From: Pseudarthrobacter sp. NamB4
GTDB taxonomy: Bacteria > Actinomycetota > Actinomycetes > Actinomycetales > Micrococcaceae
Assembly: GCF_005796185.1 (NCBI RefSeq)
Contig: NZ_VAHM01000006.1
Location: 1 to 64,000, forward strand
Direction: 5' to 3'
Length of the DNA stretch: 64,000 nt
Both the position numbers and the translations under genes were made by a program. The notes under the pieces are model-generated. The model was not told the origin of the DNA and made no database searches. It saw nothing but the letters and a program-made list of their open reading frames with translations. This document shows positions 17,248 to 25,820 of this stretch, in pieces. Numbering within the stretch: position 1 is the first letter of the stretch; each line of letters starts with the position of its first letter.

Positions 17248-19197
17248 GTGAATGAGTCACCGCGCACACCGTTGCACCGGGAAGACAGCCTCCCGGTGGA
17301 TAACCGTCGCGTCTTGAGCGCCCGCTACGAGCTGGGCGGCCTGATCGGCCGCGGCGGCATGGCCGACGTCTACCGTGGAATCGATACCCGGCTGGGGCGG
17401 ACTGTAGCCATCAAGCTCCTGCGCCCGGACCTGGCACGCGATCCCCAGTTCCAGGCCCGGTTCAAGCGGGAGGCGCAGGCAGTGGCTGCCCTCAACCATT
17501 CATCCATCGTTGCCATCTACGACACAGGTGAGCACCTGGTCCACGACGGCTCGGAGGAGAACGTCCGGGTGCCCTACATCGTGATGGAGTTCGTGGAGGG
17601 TAAGACCATCCGCGAGCTCATCCGTGCCCGCGATGTCACCATCGACCAGGCAATCGACTACTGCCTCGGCGTACTCAGTGCCCTGGAGTACAGCCACAAG
17701 GCCGGGATCGTCCACCGGGACATCAAGCCAGCCAACGTGATGTACTGCGAAGGCACAAACTCGGTCAAGGTGATGGACTTCGGGATTGCCCGCGCCATCG
17801 CCGATTCCTCTGCCACCATGACCCAGACGCAGGCCGTGGTGGGCACGGCCCAGTACCTTTCGCCCGAGCAGGCCCGGGGCGAATCCGTGGACGCGCGCAG
17901 CGACCTTTACTCGGCTGCCTGCCTGCTCTACGAAATGCTGACATCCCGGCCGCCGTTCATTGGCGACAGCCCTGTTTCGGTGGCGTACCAGCATGTCCGG
18001 GAGATCCCCGAGCCTGCCAGCAGCCTGAACCCCCAGGTGGGTCCTGCCTTGGACAGCGTGCTGGCGAAGGCGCTGCAGAAGAACCGTGATGACCGGTTCC
18101 AGGATGCCGCTGCCTTCCGCCGTGCGCTCCGTGCGGCGAGGTCGGGGGTCCCGGTTCCCGCCGTGCCGGCCTCGGAAGCTCCCACCGACCCCAACGACCA
18201 TGTCCCGGCGCCGTCGGCTCCGGCCACCGGAGCCCTCGCGGTCACGGGCGCCGCTTTCCTTGACGACGCACCCACGGGCCGCCTGGCTGCAACCCATGCC
18301 GCCGGCCACCGGCCGGCCGTGCCCTTCACGCCCGACGCGGATGGTTCCGCTGCCGATGCCCTTCCCCTTGGCCTCCCTCCCGAACGTGAGCGGAGCGCAC
18401 GGCAGAAGTCGCGCCGTCGTGCGTGGATTGCCACGCTGGTTGTCTTCACCCTGCTGGTCCTTGCCGGCGGCGCCCTGTGGCTCACCAGCATTATCAACCG
18501 CCCCGCTCCCGTGATTCCTAAAGTCCAGGTCCCGGTGGTGGCTGCCATGACAGAGTCGGCGGCGCTGCAGGAATTGTACGGTGCCGATCTCGAACCCAGA
18601 ATAGTGCGGTCGCAGCATGAGACGGTGCCCAAGGGGATTGCCATCGGAACAGATCCTGCTTCCGGTGCCTCCCTGGACCCGGGGGCAGAGGTCGTCCTGA
18701 ACATCTCAGAGGGCCCAAGCGCCGTTATGATCCCGCAGGACCTGCCGGGCAAGACCGAAGCCGCGGCCAGGGATATCCTGCGCCAAAGCGGCCTGGTGGG
18801 AGCCCCTTCCACCACGATGGCCAACAGCGCCACGGTCCCGGCAGGCATTGTCATTACCACCAGCCCGGCCCCCGGACAAAGAGTGGCCCTGGACAGCACT
18901 GTTGAACTGGTGGTGTCCACCGGAAAGGTGATCGTCCCCGAGTTGCGCGGGCGCACCCGTGAAGAAGCAGAGGCAGCTCTCAAGGAACTGGGGCTGGTGC
19001 CGGTTGTCGCCGAGGCCGAAAACCCGCAGGTGGAACCCGGCAGGGTAACGGATCAGAGTGATCCGGCCAATGCCGCGGTGGAACAGGGCAAGACCGTCAC
19101 CATCGTAGTAGCCACGGCCCCGCCGCCCCCGCCGCCAAGCCCCACGCCTACGCCGACCCCCAAGCCGACCCCCAGCAAGGACGACGATGATGACTGA
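17248..19197 (+). CDS. pknB: Ser/Thr protein kinase PknB with PASTA domains
   Basis: A 649-residue transmembrane kinase that senses cell-wall fragments. The kinase domain (about 25-290) has RGGMADVYRG, Lys56, HRDIKPANV with Asp158 and DFG with Asp177. After an Ala/Pro linker comes one membrane segment (about 392-412) and then three PASTA repeats (about 420-625), each with the conserved VP..........A...L..GL pattern, and a Pro-rich/Asp-rich C terminus. It is the last gene of the operon and converges on the glutamine amidotransferase gene. Confidence 0.94.
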   Translation: MNESPRTPLHREDSLPVDNRRVLSARYELGGLIGRGGMADVYRGIDTRLGRTVAIKLLRPDLARDPQFQARFKREAQAVAALNHSSIVAIYDTGEHLVHDGSEENVRVPYIVMEFVEGKTIRELIRARDVTIDQAIDYCLGVLSALEYSHKAGIVHRDIKPANVMYCEGTNSVKVMDFGIARAIADSSATMTQTQAVVGTAQYLSPEQARGESVDARSDLYSAACLLYEMLTSRPPFIGDSPVSVAYQHVREIPEPASSLNPQVGPALDSVLAKALQKNRDDRFQDAAAFRRALRAARSGVPVPAVPASEAPTDPNDHVPAPSAPATGALAVTGAAFLDDAPTGRLAATHAAGHRPAVPFTPDADGSAADALPLGLPPERERSARQKSRRRAWIATLVVFTLLVLAGGALWLTSIINRPAPVIPKVQVPVVAAMTESAALQELYGADLEPRIVRSQHETVPKGIAIGTDPASGASLDPGAEVVLNISEGPSAVMIPQDLPGKTEAAARDILRQSGLVGAPSTTMANSATVPAGIVITTSPAPGQRVALDSTVELVVSTGKVIVPELRGRTREEAEAALKELGLVPVVAEAENPQVEPGRVTDQSDPANAAVEQGKTVTIVVATAPPPPPPSPTPTPTPKPTPSKDDDDD

Positions 19198-19221
19198 CCG
19201 TTCCCGGCGCGGTACGGTCAG
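19194..19221. terminator. Hairpin between converging pknB and pabA/trpG
   Basis: CTGACCGT and ACGGTCAG form an 8-bp stem with a 12-base G+C-rich loop, overlapping the stop codons of both converging genes. No U-tract is seen on either side, so termination strength is uncertain. Confidence 0.45.
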
Positions 19222-19859
19222 TGCTGGATGAGCGGGCTCAGTTTTGCTGCCCGGTCAGCCGCGCCTTTCATCCCCAGCGACTCCAGCCAGTTGCCCAGCA
19301 TCTGGTAGCCGCCCTCGGTCAGCACCGATTCGGGGTGGAACTGCACGCCGCACAAGGGTGCTGTCCGGTGCTGCAGCCCCATCACTACGCCTGAGGCAGT
19401 CTCTGCCGTGACCTCAAGGACGTCGGGGATGGATTCCCTGACGGCTGCCAGGGAGTGGTAGCGGGTTGCGGTAACGGGGGAGGGAAGCCCGGCAAAGACG
19501 CTGGTGCCGATGTGCTGGACCAGTGACGTCTTGCCGTGCATGAGTTCGGGAGCGTGCGTTACTTTCCCGCCGAAAGCTTCCGCGAGGGCCTGGTGCCCCA
19601 GGCAGACGCCGAACATGGGAACGCTGTTCTCGCCGCACCATCTGATCAGTTCAATGCAGACGCCGGCTTCAGCGGGATTGCCGGGACCGGGTGAGATCAG
19701 CACACCGTCCCGCGTCCTTGCCAGTTCAATGGCTTCAGCGAGCGTTACGTCGTCATTGCGGACAACGGTGGTCTCGGCACCGAGCTCCTGCAGGTACCCC
19801 ACGAGGGTGTAGACGAAGCTGTCGTAGTTATCCACCACGAGGATCTTTTTTGTGGTCAT
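19218..19859 (-). CDS. Glutamine amidotransferase, anthranilate/aminodeoxychorismate synthase component II
   Basis: A class I glutamine amidotransferase of 213 residues which supplies ammonia for anthranilate or 4-amino-4-deoxychorismate. It has the oxyanion-loop SPGPGNP, the nucleophile Cys86 in FGVCLGHQ, and the His-Glu pair in QFHPES. No synthase component I lies nearby, so the partner cannot be decided; it may serve both tryptophan and folate synthesis. ATG 19859 overlaps the stop codon of the upstream 56-residue gene (ATGA), so it belongs to a three-gene leftward operon with that gene and the sortase. Confidence 0.88.
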   Translation of the reverse strand: MTTKKILVVDNYDSFVYTLVGYLQELGAETTVVRNDDVTLAEAIELARTRDGVLISPGPGNPAEAGVCIELIRWCGENSVPMFGVCLGHQALAEAFGGKVTHAPELMHGKTSLVQHIGTSVFAGLPSPVTATRYHSLAAVRESIPDVLEVTAETASGVVMGLQHRTAPLCGVQFHPESVLTEGGYQMLGNWLESLGMKGAADRAAKLSPLIQH

Positions 19860-20026
19860 GGCTGGCTTGCTGAACCAATCGTTGAGTCGGTGAATGCGGT
19901 GTATTCGGACATCCAGGGGAAAAGGAACTGAACCATCAATACCAGTGCGGCGGCAATGAGCACCAATGAGGTGACGATCCGGAGCCAAAGTGGCCCGGGA
20001 AGGTGTCGGAAGATCCAGCCGTACAT
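19856..20026 (-). CDS. Small membrane protein, 56 residues
   Basis: This frame was found by reading the minus strand. It encodes MYGWIFRHLPGP, then one long hydrophobic segment (about residues 14-38, IVTSLVLIAAALVLMVQFLFPW), and a short polar tail. It begins two bases after the sortase stop and ends in an ATGA overlap with the glutamine amidotransferase. Tight coupling on both sides makes it credible as a real gene. I do not know a function. By position it may be co-translated with the sortase. Confidence 0.8.
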   Translation of the reverse strand: MYGWIFRHLPGPLWLRIVTSLVLIAAALVLMVQFLFPWMSEYTAFTDSTIGSASQP

Positions 20027-20028
20027 GT

Positions 20029-20817
20029 TCAGGCCTTTCCGGTCGCTGCGGCCACCCGGTCCGCAATCTCTGCCGGCGGTCCGGCGGAGGCGGGGCGCCA
20101 GCTGTCCAGCAGGGCGTACGCGATGATGCGTTCTTCTGCCCCGAAACGCGGGTTGCAGCTTGTCATCGTCAGGAATCTTTCGGTGGGGGCGGCGCCCGGG
20201 AGCGTGGGCACCGGCTCCAGCACATCGGTGCGGGAGGGCATCACGACCTGATTGTTCCGGAAGACGTAAACGTAGTAGCCGTCCCTGGTCTGGACGTAGA
20301 TCTTGTCCCCGGGAACCAACGTGTGGATATTGTCCAGGACCGCGCCGTGGGTCTGGCGGTGCCCGGCGACGGCAAAGTTGCCCACCGCTCCGGGCATGGC
20401 GGTGGTGTCGTAGTGCCCCAGCCCCAGGGTGTCCAGCACGTCACTGGTGGTTCCCTGCACGATGGGCCGGGTGTAGTTCGCGCCGAACCTCGGGATGTAC
20501 ATGATGCCGATGGTGCCGGCATGGGCGGGGGCTGACGCCACCACCGGCTCACCGAAGTCCTCTTCGCCGGCGGGCGGAGCGGAAGTATCCGGCGCCGCCG
20601 GAGGAGCAGCACCAAGGTCCTGGGCGAACTCCTTGATGACCTCGCTCTGCCGGGCGTCGGATTCGACGTTGGTCCACCACAGCTGCCAGGCGACGAAGAG
20701 CAGGAGGATGATGCCCGCCGTGATGAGCAGTTCGCCCACCACCTGGACCGTCCCGCGGAGAATCACGACGCCCGCAGGCGGCGCACCGGCTGGCCTTGCC
20801 TTCTCCTGCAATACCAC
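20029..20817 (-). CDS. Class E sortase
   Basis: A membrane-anchored transpeptidase of 262 residues. One N-terminal membrane segment (about 27-47) and a Pro/Ala linker lead into the sortase barrel. Catalytic residues are visible: His153 in AVAGHRQTHG, Cys221 in the motif TMTSC, and an Arg in the GAEER segment that follows. Class E enzymes of high-GC actinobacteria attach proteins with LAXTG-type signals; no substrate gene lies in this window. The GTG start at 20817 is chosen as the first in frame. It heads an operon with the small membrane protein and the amidotransferase, divergent from crgA. Confidence 0.9.
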   Translation of the reverse strand: MVLQEKARPAGAPPAGVVILRGTVQVVGELLITAGIILLLFVAWQLWWTNVESDARQSEVIKEFAQDLGAAPPAAPDTSAPPAGEEDFGEPVVASAPAHAGTIGIMYIPRFGANYTRPIVQGTTSDVLDTLGLGHYDTTAMPGAVGNFAVAGHRQTHGAVLDNIHTLVPGDKIYVQTRDGYYVYVFRNNQVVMPSRTDVLEPVPTLPGAAPTERFLTMTSCNPRFGAEERIIAYALLDSWRPASAGPPAEIADRVAAATGKA

Positions 20818-20991
20818 GCGTTCTCCTCCGGGCGGTTCGGGCGGGCACCGGCGGCCCCTGAACTGCGGCTAGAATTGGCTGCTAGTAAGAATCAAGATTT
20901 GACCAAGATCGTGCAGACCGCTGGCAATTTCCTTCTTGCAGGATACCAAGCCCGGAACGCCGAGCTTGCCTCAGTCAGCCAAGGAGAGCCA

Positions 20992-21246
20992 GTGCCCGAG
21001 TCAAAGCCACGCAAGAAGACTGCCAGCACCGTACAGCCGGCCTCTTCTTCCCAGACTTACAAACCCAACCCGGTATGGTTCAAGCCGGTTATGTTCGGCC
21101 TGATGCTCATCGGCCTTTTCTGGATCATCACGTTCTACATCAGTGAGGGCCGCTTTCCCGTCCAGGCATGGGAATCGTGGAACATTGTTGCCGGCTTCGG
21201 GATCGCCATTGTGGGCTTCCTGATGACCACCCGCTGGCGCTCCTAG
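20992..21246 (+). CDS. crgA: Cell division protein CrgA
   Basis: An 84-residue protein with the CrgA layout: a basic N terminus (PESKPRKKTAS), the motif NPVWFKPVMFGLMLIGLFWIITFY as first membrane segment, the short loop with FPVQAWESWN, and a second membrane segment ending in MTTRWR. CrgA is an actinobacterial septum component that recruits or inhibits divisome proteins. GTG 20992 is chosen because AGGAGA lies upstream and because the length equals the streptomycete protein; a longer frame opens at 20875 with a TTG and a non-conserved extension. Confidence 0.93.
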   Translation: MPESKPRKKTASTVQPASSSQTYKPNPVWFKPVMFGLMLIGLFWIITFYISEGRFPVQAWESWNIVAGFGIAIVGFLMTTRWRS

Positions 21247-21293
21247 CATCTTTCCGCCGGAGCCCGGCAGGTACGTCACGAAGGAGCGATCGC

Positions 21294-21947
21294 ATGGCTC
21301 CCGACACCGCAGATGTCATGCTGGGCGAGGACGGCCTGGCCCGTCCGGCGTGGGCTGCCTTCGATCCCTTGATGCGGGACTACTACGACCAGGAGTGGGG
21401 CCTCCCGGTCCGAGACGAGCAGGGGCTTTACGAGCGCATCTGCCTGGAGGGTTTCCAGGCCGGGCTTTCCTGGGCAACAATCCTGCGTAAACGCCCCGCT
21501 TTCCGCCAGGCGTTTTCTGGCTTCAACCCCGAGGCGGTGGCGGCGTTCACGGACGCCGACGTGGAGCGGCTGATGCAGGACCCGGGCATCGTGCGGAACC
21601 GCGCCAAGATCCTGGCCACCATCAAGAATGCCCGAGCCACACTCGCGCTGCGGGCAGAGGGAGGGCTGGTGGATTTTGTGTGGCAGTTCCAGCCCGTTGC
21701 TACCCCGCGGCCGATGGTCCATGCGGACATCCCCACGCAATCGGTTGAATCCATTGCACTTTCCAAGGCCCTCAGGAAGAAGGGCTTCTCCTTCGTCGGC
21801 CCTACCACCATGTTTGCCCTGATGGAAGCCATAGGAATGGTGGACACCCATCTGTTGGGAAGCCACCGCCGGGGGTCCTCCGGCATCTGGCCGGACGCCG
21901 CCCAGCCATCATCGAATACCGGCCAGCCACCAGCTACTGCCCGGTAG
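21294..21947 (+). CDS. tag: DNA-3-methyladenine glycosylase I
   Basis: A base-excision repair enzyme of 217 residues that removes 3-methyladenine. The family order is present: RPAWAAFDPLMRDYYDQEWGLPVRDEQGLYERICLEGFQAGLSW in the N-terminal half (kept here as the region 5-55), then the helix-hairpin part IVRNRAKILATIKNA and the late GFSFVGPTTMFALMEAIGMVDTH. The usual N-terminal zinc-site cysteine is not obvious. ATG 21294 follows GAAGGAG. It has a Ser/Gly/Pro-rich tail after the conserved core. Confidence 0.88.
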   Translation: MAPDTADVMLGEDGLARPAWAAFDPLMRDYYDQEWGLPVRDEQGLYERICLEGFQAGLSWATILRKRPAFRQAFSGFNPEAVAAFTDADVERLMQDPGIVRNRAKILATIKNARATLALRAEGGLVDFVWQFQPVATPRPMVHADIPTQSVESIALSKALRKKGFSFVGPTTMFALMEAIGMVDTHLLGSHRRGSSGIWPDAAQPSSNTGQPPATAR

Positions 21948-21979
21948 GCTGATCCGCTTTTCCCCAGCTGTTGGGAAAG

Positions 21980-23050
21980 TTATCCACAGTGTGGATAAGC
22001 TGCGGATACCTGTTCGCGGCGCAGCACCAGCGCGGGGCACCGGGCACTGGAGTCTACATTTGCGCGCCGCATGCAGTTATTAACACTGTGGAATACCTGT
22101 GGATAATCCTCCGGCGGAGGTTGCCGATCTAACGTTGTTGGCGAACCGGGTGGTGGCTGGTTATCGAAATCCGATTGAAGGCGTTCATGGTGATGACGAG
22201 CCAGCTGACCACTGAAAACTCCTCCTCCGACAGGTGTTGCCGCGCGTACGCCTCCTCTTGCTCCTGGGACAGGTGGCCCGGCAGTTCCGTGATGCTCTCC
22301 GCCAAGGCCAAGGCAGCGCGCTCTTTCTCCGTGAACAGCGCCGTGTCACGCCAGGCGGGCAGGACAGCCAGCCGTTGCTGGGTCTCTCCCTCCTGGAGGG
22401 CTTCCTGCATGTGGAGGTCCAGGCAGTAGGCGCAGCCGTTTAACTGGGAAATTCGTACGTTAAGGAGTTCCATCGTCCTCCGGTCGATGCCTGCGTCCCT
22501 GGCCGCTTCCTTGACCTTGAGTCCCAGGCCATTCAGGGACCGCCACAGGACCGGATGCTGCTTATCAAGGAAGATGTGCTTGGTGGTAGCTGTCATGGGC
22601 TCTCCTGGGACGGACGCTAATACACAAGGGTCGGCACCTGAAGCTTATCCACTTACCAACATGGCAATACCCACAACTTATCCACAGCTGTGGAAACACG
22701 ACAGGTTGAGGACGGCAGGAACGGCCAGCGCACTGTGATGCGGGCTCCCGGTATGCAGAAAACTACATGGCTGTTCTTATTAACAGTGTGTATAACCCTG
22801 TTGAAAGGGCGCGCGGCTGCCGGGCGGAAGGTGCTTTATTGCCTGAGCAGCCTTCAGTTATCCACACCGGCACGTTTTATCCATGGTTTGTCCACTTAAG
22901 AACAAGGCTATCCCCAGAACTTATCCACAGGTGTGGAGAAAAATGGGCGCATTTGGGGAAATTTGCCCGGGACTTGGCGGTTGTTGACTGACCAGGAGAA
23001 GAACTACAGGCGTGTAAGTTACCAACATTGTGGATAAGGGTTGTGGATAA
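21980..23050. other. DnaA-box cluster (possible origin-like or DnaA-binding locus)
   Basis: Perfect boxes TTATCCACA (or complement TGTGGATAA) lie at 21980-21988, 21990-21998, 22098-22106, 22678-22686, 22858-22866, 22921-22929, 23029-23037 and 23042-23050. A TTATACACA variant is at 22787-22795, and one-mismatch boxes occur at 22087 and 22645. The first two form a convergent pair with a single base between them. Three flank one side of the gene at 22129 and the rest lie in the AT-richer non-coding stretch 22597-23054. This is more perfect boxes than either flank of dnaA has. Confidence 0.8.
22129..22596 (-). CDS. Carboxymuconolactone decarboxylase family protein (AhpD-like)
   Basis: A 155-residue all-helical protein with the AhpD-type redox motif: Cys55 and Cys58 in NGCAYCLDLH, with His62. 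It has LLNVRISQL before the motif and FTEKERAALALAESIT after it. Such proteins act as alkylhydroperoxidase-like peroxidases or reductants. It is a single gene embedded between two groups of DnaA boxes, which may bring it under DnaA influence (inference). The ATG at 22596 follows GGAGAGCCC. Confidence 0.85.
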   Translation of the reverse strand: MTATTKHIFLDKQHPVLWRSLNGLGLKVKEAARDAGIDRRTMELLNVRISQLNGCAYCLDLHMQEALQEGETQQRLAVLPAWRDTALFTEKERAALALAESITELPGHLSQEQEEAYARQHLSEEEFSVVSWLVITMNAFNRISITSHHPVRQQR

Positions 23051-23054
23051 AGAA
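22597..23054. other. Non-coding stretch rich in DnaA boxes
   Basis: About 460 bases between the AhpD-like gene and the rhomboid terminator. I find no credible gene here. It is AT-richer than its surroundings and carries five perfect DnaA boxes, a TTATACACA box and several near matches. Confidence 0.7.
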
Positions 23055-23085
23055 AAACACCGCTGTCCCGAGGACAACGGTGTTT
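23055..23085 (-). terminator. Terminator after rhomboid gene
   Basis: AAACACCGCTGTCC pairs with GGACAACGGTGTTT around a 3-base loop, with one mismatch. Reading leftward it is followed by TTTTTCTTT, a good U-tract. It lies directly beside the last DnaA box of the cluster. Confidence 0.85.
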
Positions 23086-23123
23086 CCCTCTGCAGGCGCC
23101 GGTCCGGAGCCCTGAAGCTGGAG

Positions 23124-24002
23124 TTAGATGGAGACCCGTACCCAGCTCACGGCGATCAGCAGCGCCAGCACGGCCAGCAGGCCGGCGGCCTGCAGGAGCC
23201 CCTGGCGTGGGCTACGGGGGGTGTAGGCGAGGACTGCTGCGCACAGCCCGCCGGTGACGAGTCCGCCCAGATGGGCCTGCCAGGCGATTTGGGGAATGAG
23301 GAAACCGATGACCCCGTTGATCACGATCAGGACCCACAACTGCCGGGTTTCGCCGCCGCGTTGGCGCTGGACCAGCAGCATGGCACCAAAGAGCCCGAAG
23401 ATAGCTCCGGAGGCACCCACCACTCCCACCAGTCCCTGGCCGGGCACCAGCACGGGGTTCAGGAGCAGGTAGCCCACAGAGCCGCCCACGGCGGACAGCA
23501 GGTACAGCGCCAGGAAGCGGACCCTGCCGAGGAGCGGCTCGAGGGCCTGGCCGAAAATCCACAGCGTGTACATATTCAGCAGGATGTGCAGCAGGGAATC
23601 CGGCGAGTGCAGGAAGGCTGCCGTGAGCATGCGCCAGGGTTCGAAAACGCCGTACTGCGGCGTAGCGAAGATGTTGTTGTAGGCGAACTGTTCGTACACG
23701 GCCTGGCCCGGAACCAGCCACTGCAGCGCGTATACCACCACGCAGGCAGCGATGATCCCGAACGTCACCATAGGTTTGCCGCTGGCTACGGCGCCGCCGT
23801 AGACCGTCCGGACTTCCGGCGTCGTACGTTTTGTTTCGTTGACACAGTCAACGCATTGGAATCCGACGGCGGCCGCCCGCTGGCAGTCGGGGCACGCGGG
23901 ACGTCCGCAACGCTGGCAGCGCACATAGGAGGGCCGGTCCGGGTGCCGCGGGCAGACCGGAACCTGCGCGGACGGCTCAGCCGACGGAATTCCGTAACTC
24001 AT
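23124..24002 (-). CDS. Rhomboid family intramembrane serine protease
   Basis: A 292-residue membrane protease. The N terminus has a B-box-like zinc finger with CPRHPDRPSYVRC, CGRPACPDC and CVDC. The six-helix rhomboid core follows from about residue 77: WRMLTAAFLH and HILLNMYTLW motifs, the catalytic Ser198 in GASGA, and His244 in WQAHLGGL. Substrates are unknown. The zinc finger before the core is common in actinobacteria. It is probably co-transcribed with the upstream cyclophilin gene, ten bases away, and ends at the terminator 23055-23085. Confidence 0.92.
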   Translation of the reverse strand: MSYGIPSAEPSAQVPVCPRHPDRPSYVRCQRCGRPACPDCQRAAAVGFQCVDCVNETKRTTPEVRTVYGGAVASGKPMVTFGIIAACVVVYALQWLVPGQAVYEQFAYNNIFATPQYGVFEPWRMLTAAFLHSPDSLLHILLNMYTLWIFGQALEPLLGRVRFLALYLLSAVGGSVGYLLLNPVLVPGQGLVGVVGASGAIFGLFGAMLLVQRQRGGETRQLWVLIVINGVIGFLIPQIAWQAHLGGLVTGGLCAAVLAYTPRSPRQGLLQAAGLLAVLALLIAVSWVRVSI

Positions 24003-24011
24003 GGACGGGTG

Positions 24012-24557
24012 TTACAGCTGTTCAATGTCGATGCTGTTGATGGTGACGTCCTCCACGGGGCGGTCACCCATGCCGGTGCGCACGCCCTCAATCGCGTCCA
24101 CAACCTTCTTGGAGTCCTCGTCAGCCACCTCACCGAAGATGGTGTGCTTTCCCTGGAGCCAGTCAGTGGGGATGGTGGTGATGAAGAACTGGGAGCCGTT
24201 GGTTCCCTTGCCCATCTGGATGCCGGCGTTGGCCATGGCCAGCTTGTAGGGCTGGTTGAAGCTCAGTTCCGGGTGGATTTCGTCGTCGAAGCGGTAGCCG
24301 GGCCCCCCCGTTCCGCGGCCCAGCGGATCGCCGGCCTGGATCATGAAGTCCTTGATGATCCGGTGGAAGATGGTCCCGTTGTACAGCGGGGTGCCGGTCT
24401 TGTCCTCGCCCGTTTCCGGGTGCGTCCACGCCTGCTCGCCCGTGGCAAGGCCAACAAAGTTCTTGACGGTCTTCGGCGCGTGGTTGCCAAAGAGGTTGAC
24501 GACGATGTCGCCGAGGCTTGTGTGGATGGTTGCTTTTGCAGTTGCGATGGCAGTCAT
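24012..24557 (-). CDS. Peptidyl-prolyl cis-trans isomerase, cyclophilin type
   Basis: A cytoplasmic cyclophilin of 181 residues which catalyses proline isomerisation. Core motifs are present: TVKNFVGLA, FHRIIKDFMIQAGDPLGRGTG with the catalytic Arg and Gln, LAMANAG, and GSQFFITT, then KHTIFGEV. No signal peptide or lipobox is seen, matching the PpiA-type protein found near the origin in mycobacteria. It is divergent from the gene at 24712 and probably an operon with the rhomboid gene. Confidence 0.93.
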   Translation of the reverse strand: MTAIATAKATIHTSLGDIVVNLFGNHAPKTVKNFVGLATGEQAWTHPETGEDKTGTPLYNGTIFHRIIKDFMIQAGDPLGRGTGGPGYRFDDEIHPELSFNQPYKLAMANAGIQMGKGTNGSQFFITTIPTDWLQGKHTIFGEVADEDSKKVVDAIEGVRTGMGDRPVEDVTINSIDIEQL

Positions 24558-24711
24558 AACGTCATTCTTTCACGGCGCCCACAGGCAGAAAGGGCTCCGG
24601 CGAGAGTTCCGCGTTCGGTGAAATCTCCCTAAAATCCGCAGAGAGAATAGCCGGTGAACAGCAAGCCACGTAGGCTAACCACAAAACCGTCACATTAATC
24701 GGGAGGTAGTT

Positions 24712-25650
24712 GTGAAGAAATCGGATCGTATTGCCCGTGACCTTGAGTTGTCTGTAATCGGCGCCGTAGGAAACGCCAAGGATTGGGCTGCCCCCCGTGT
24801 GGAAGCAGCCGTGGACCTTCTGCAGCACAGCCTGGACACGGCATCCCCCAAGATCCAGGAGGGCCTTAAGACCGCTGCACACAACCTGGCTGACGGCGTG
24901 GCCACTGTGACTCCCCGAATCCAGGACGGCCTGGCGCAGCTTGCCCCGAAGATCAACGATGTTATGGAAGGGGCCTCCCCGCGCCTGCACGAGGCGCTGG
25001 ACAAGGCCACGCCCGTTGTCCTCAATGCCCGTGACCGCGTGGTGGTTGAGTACCTGCCGCGGCTGTCTGACCAGATCGGCCTCGCGTCGGATGCAGTCCA
25101 CCGCACGCTTGAAAGCACTCCGGCCCGCGTGGATGCCGTCGCCCAGAAGCTTGGCGATGCGGGCATCATCCACGCCATCCAGGAGCAGGCGCAGGCAACC
25201 GGCACCCAGCTGAAGGCAGCTGCCTCCGAGGCCGGACGCACCGTGGGCATCCAGCTCGTTCAGCCCGAACCGCCGAAGAAGCAGCGGGGATGGTTAATTT
25301 TCGGCGTCGTCGCCGCGGCTGTGGCTGCAGGTGTTGCCGCCTGGAAAGCCTCCAAGCCGGTTGAAGACCCGTGGAAGACGCCATCTCCGGTAACCCCCGC
25401 CCCTGTCCCGGCCACCACCGTAAACGACGTGCAGGAAGCAACGGCCGAGGCTGTGGAAAAGGCAGGAGCAGGTGCCGCTTCTGTTGCCGACGCCGCCGCC
25501 GGCAAGGTGGAGGAGTCCGGCGACAAGGCAAAGCACGTGGCTGAGAATGTTTCGGACAGCACGGCATCGGCCGGCGAGGAAGCAAAGACAGCCAGCCGGA
25601 ACGTCGCTTCAAACATCGGCAGCGGCGACAAGGGTACTGCCCAGTCCTGA
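24712..25650 (+). CDS. Hypothetical helical protein with one TM segment
   Basis: I do not recognise a named family. Residues 1-185 are a long amphipathic helical region with a recurring 11-residue-like spacing (ASPKIQEGLKTA, VTPRIQDGLAQLA, ASPRLHEALDKA), resembling apolipoprotein- or LEA-like helices. A hydrophobic segment follows (about 196-215, GWLIFGVVAAAVAAGVAAW), and then an Ala/Glu/Lys-rich disordered tail. GTG 24712 is chosen because GGGAGG precedes it. The protein may lie on the inner membrane face with the long helix in the cytoplasm (inference). It is a single gene, divergent from the cyclophilin. Confidence 0.75.
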   Translation: MKKSDRIARDLELSVIGAVGNAKDWAAPRVEAAVDLLQHSLDTASPKIQEGLKTAAHNLADGVATVTPRIQDGLAQLAPKINDVMEGASPRLHEALDKATPVVLNARDRVVVEYLPRLSDQIGLASDAVHRTLESTPARVDAVAQKLGDAGIIHAIQEQAQATGTQLKAAASEAGRTVGIQLVQPEPPKKQRGWLIFGVVAAAVAAGVAAWKASKPVEDPWKTPSPVTPAPVPATTVNDVQEATAEAVEKAGAGAASVADAAAGKVEESGDKAKHVAENVSDSTASAGEEAKTASRNVASNIGSGDKGTAQS

Positions 25651-25820
25651 TGCAGAGGTAAACGGTCCTGGTGTTTCCCGTCCTGCTGGGCGGGCAACAC
25701 CGGCAGGAAGTGGCTCCGTCCTTGGACGGGGCCATTTCTTTTCCCGGCCTTCTCTGTCCGCTCCTCTGCAGCCGGTCCGGCGTCCGGGGGCGAAAGCTGT
25801 TGGATGCTAGATTTGAACTG

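Noticed and set aside
20875-20991. N-terminal extension of CrgA from a TTG at 20875
   Set aside because: The extension is not like CrgA, and GTG 20992 has a good ribosome site and gives the usual length.
23028-24632. A long plus-strand frame (534 codons) opposite rhomboid and cyclophilin
   Set aside because: It is an antisense shadow of two well-supported genes in high-GC DNA.
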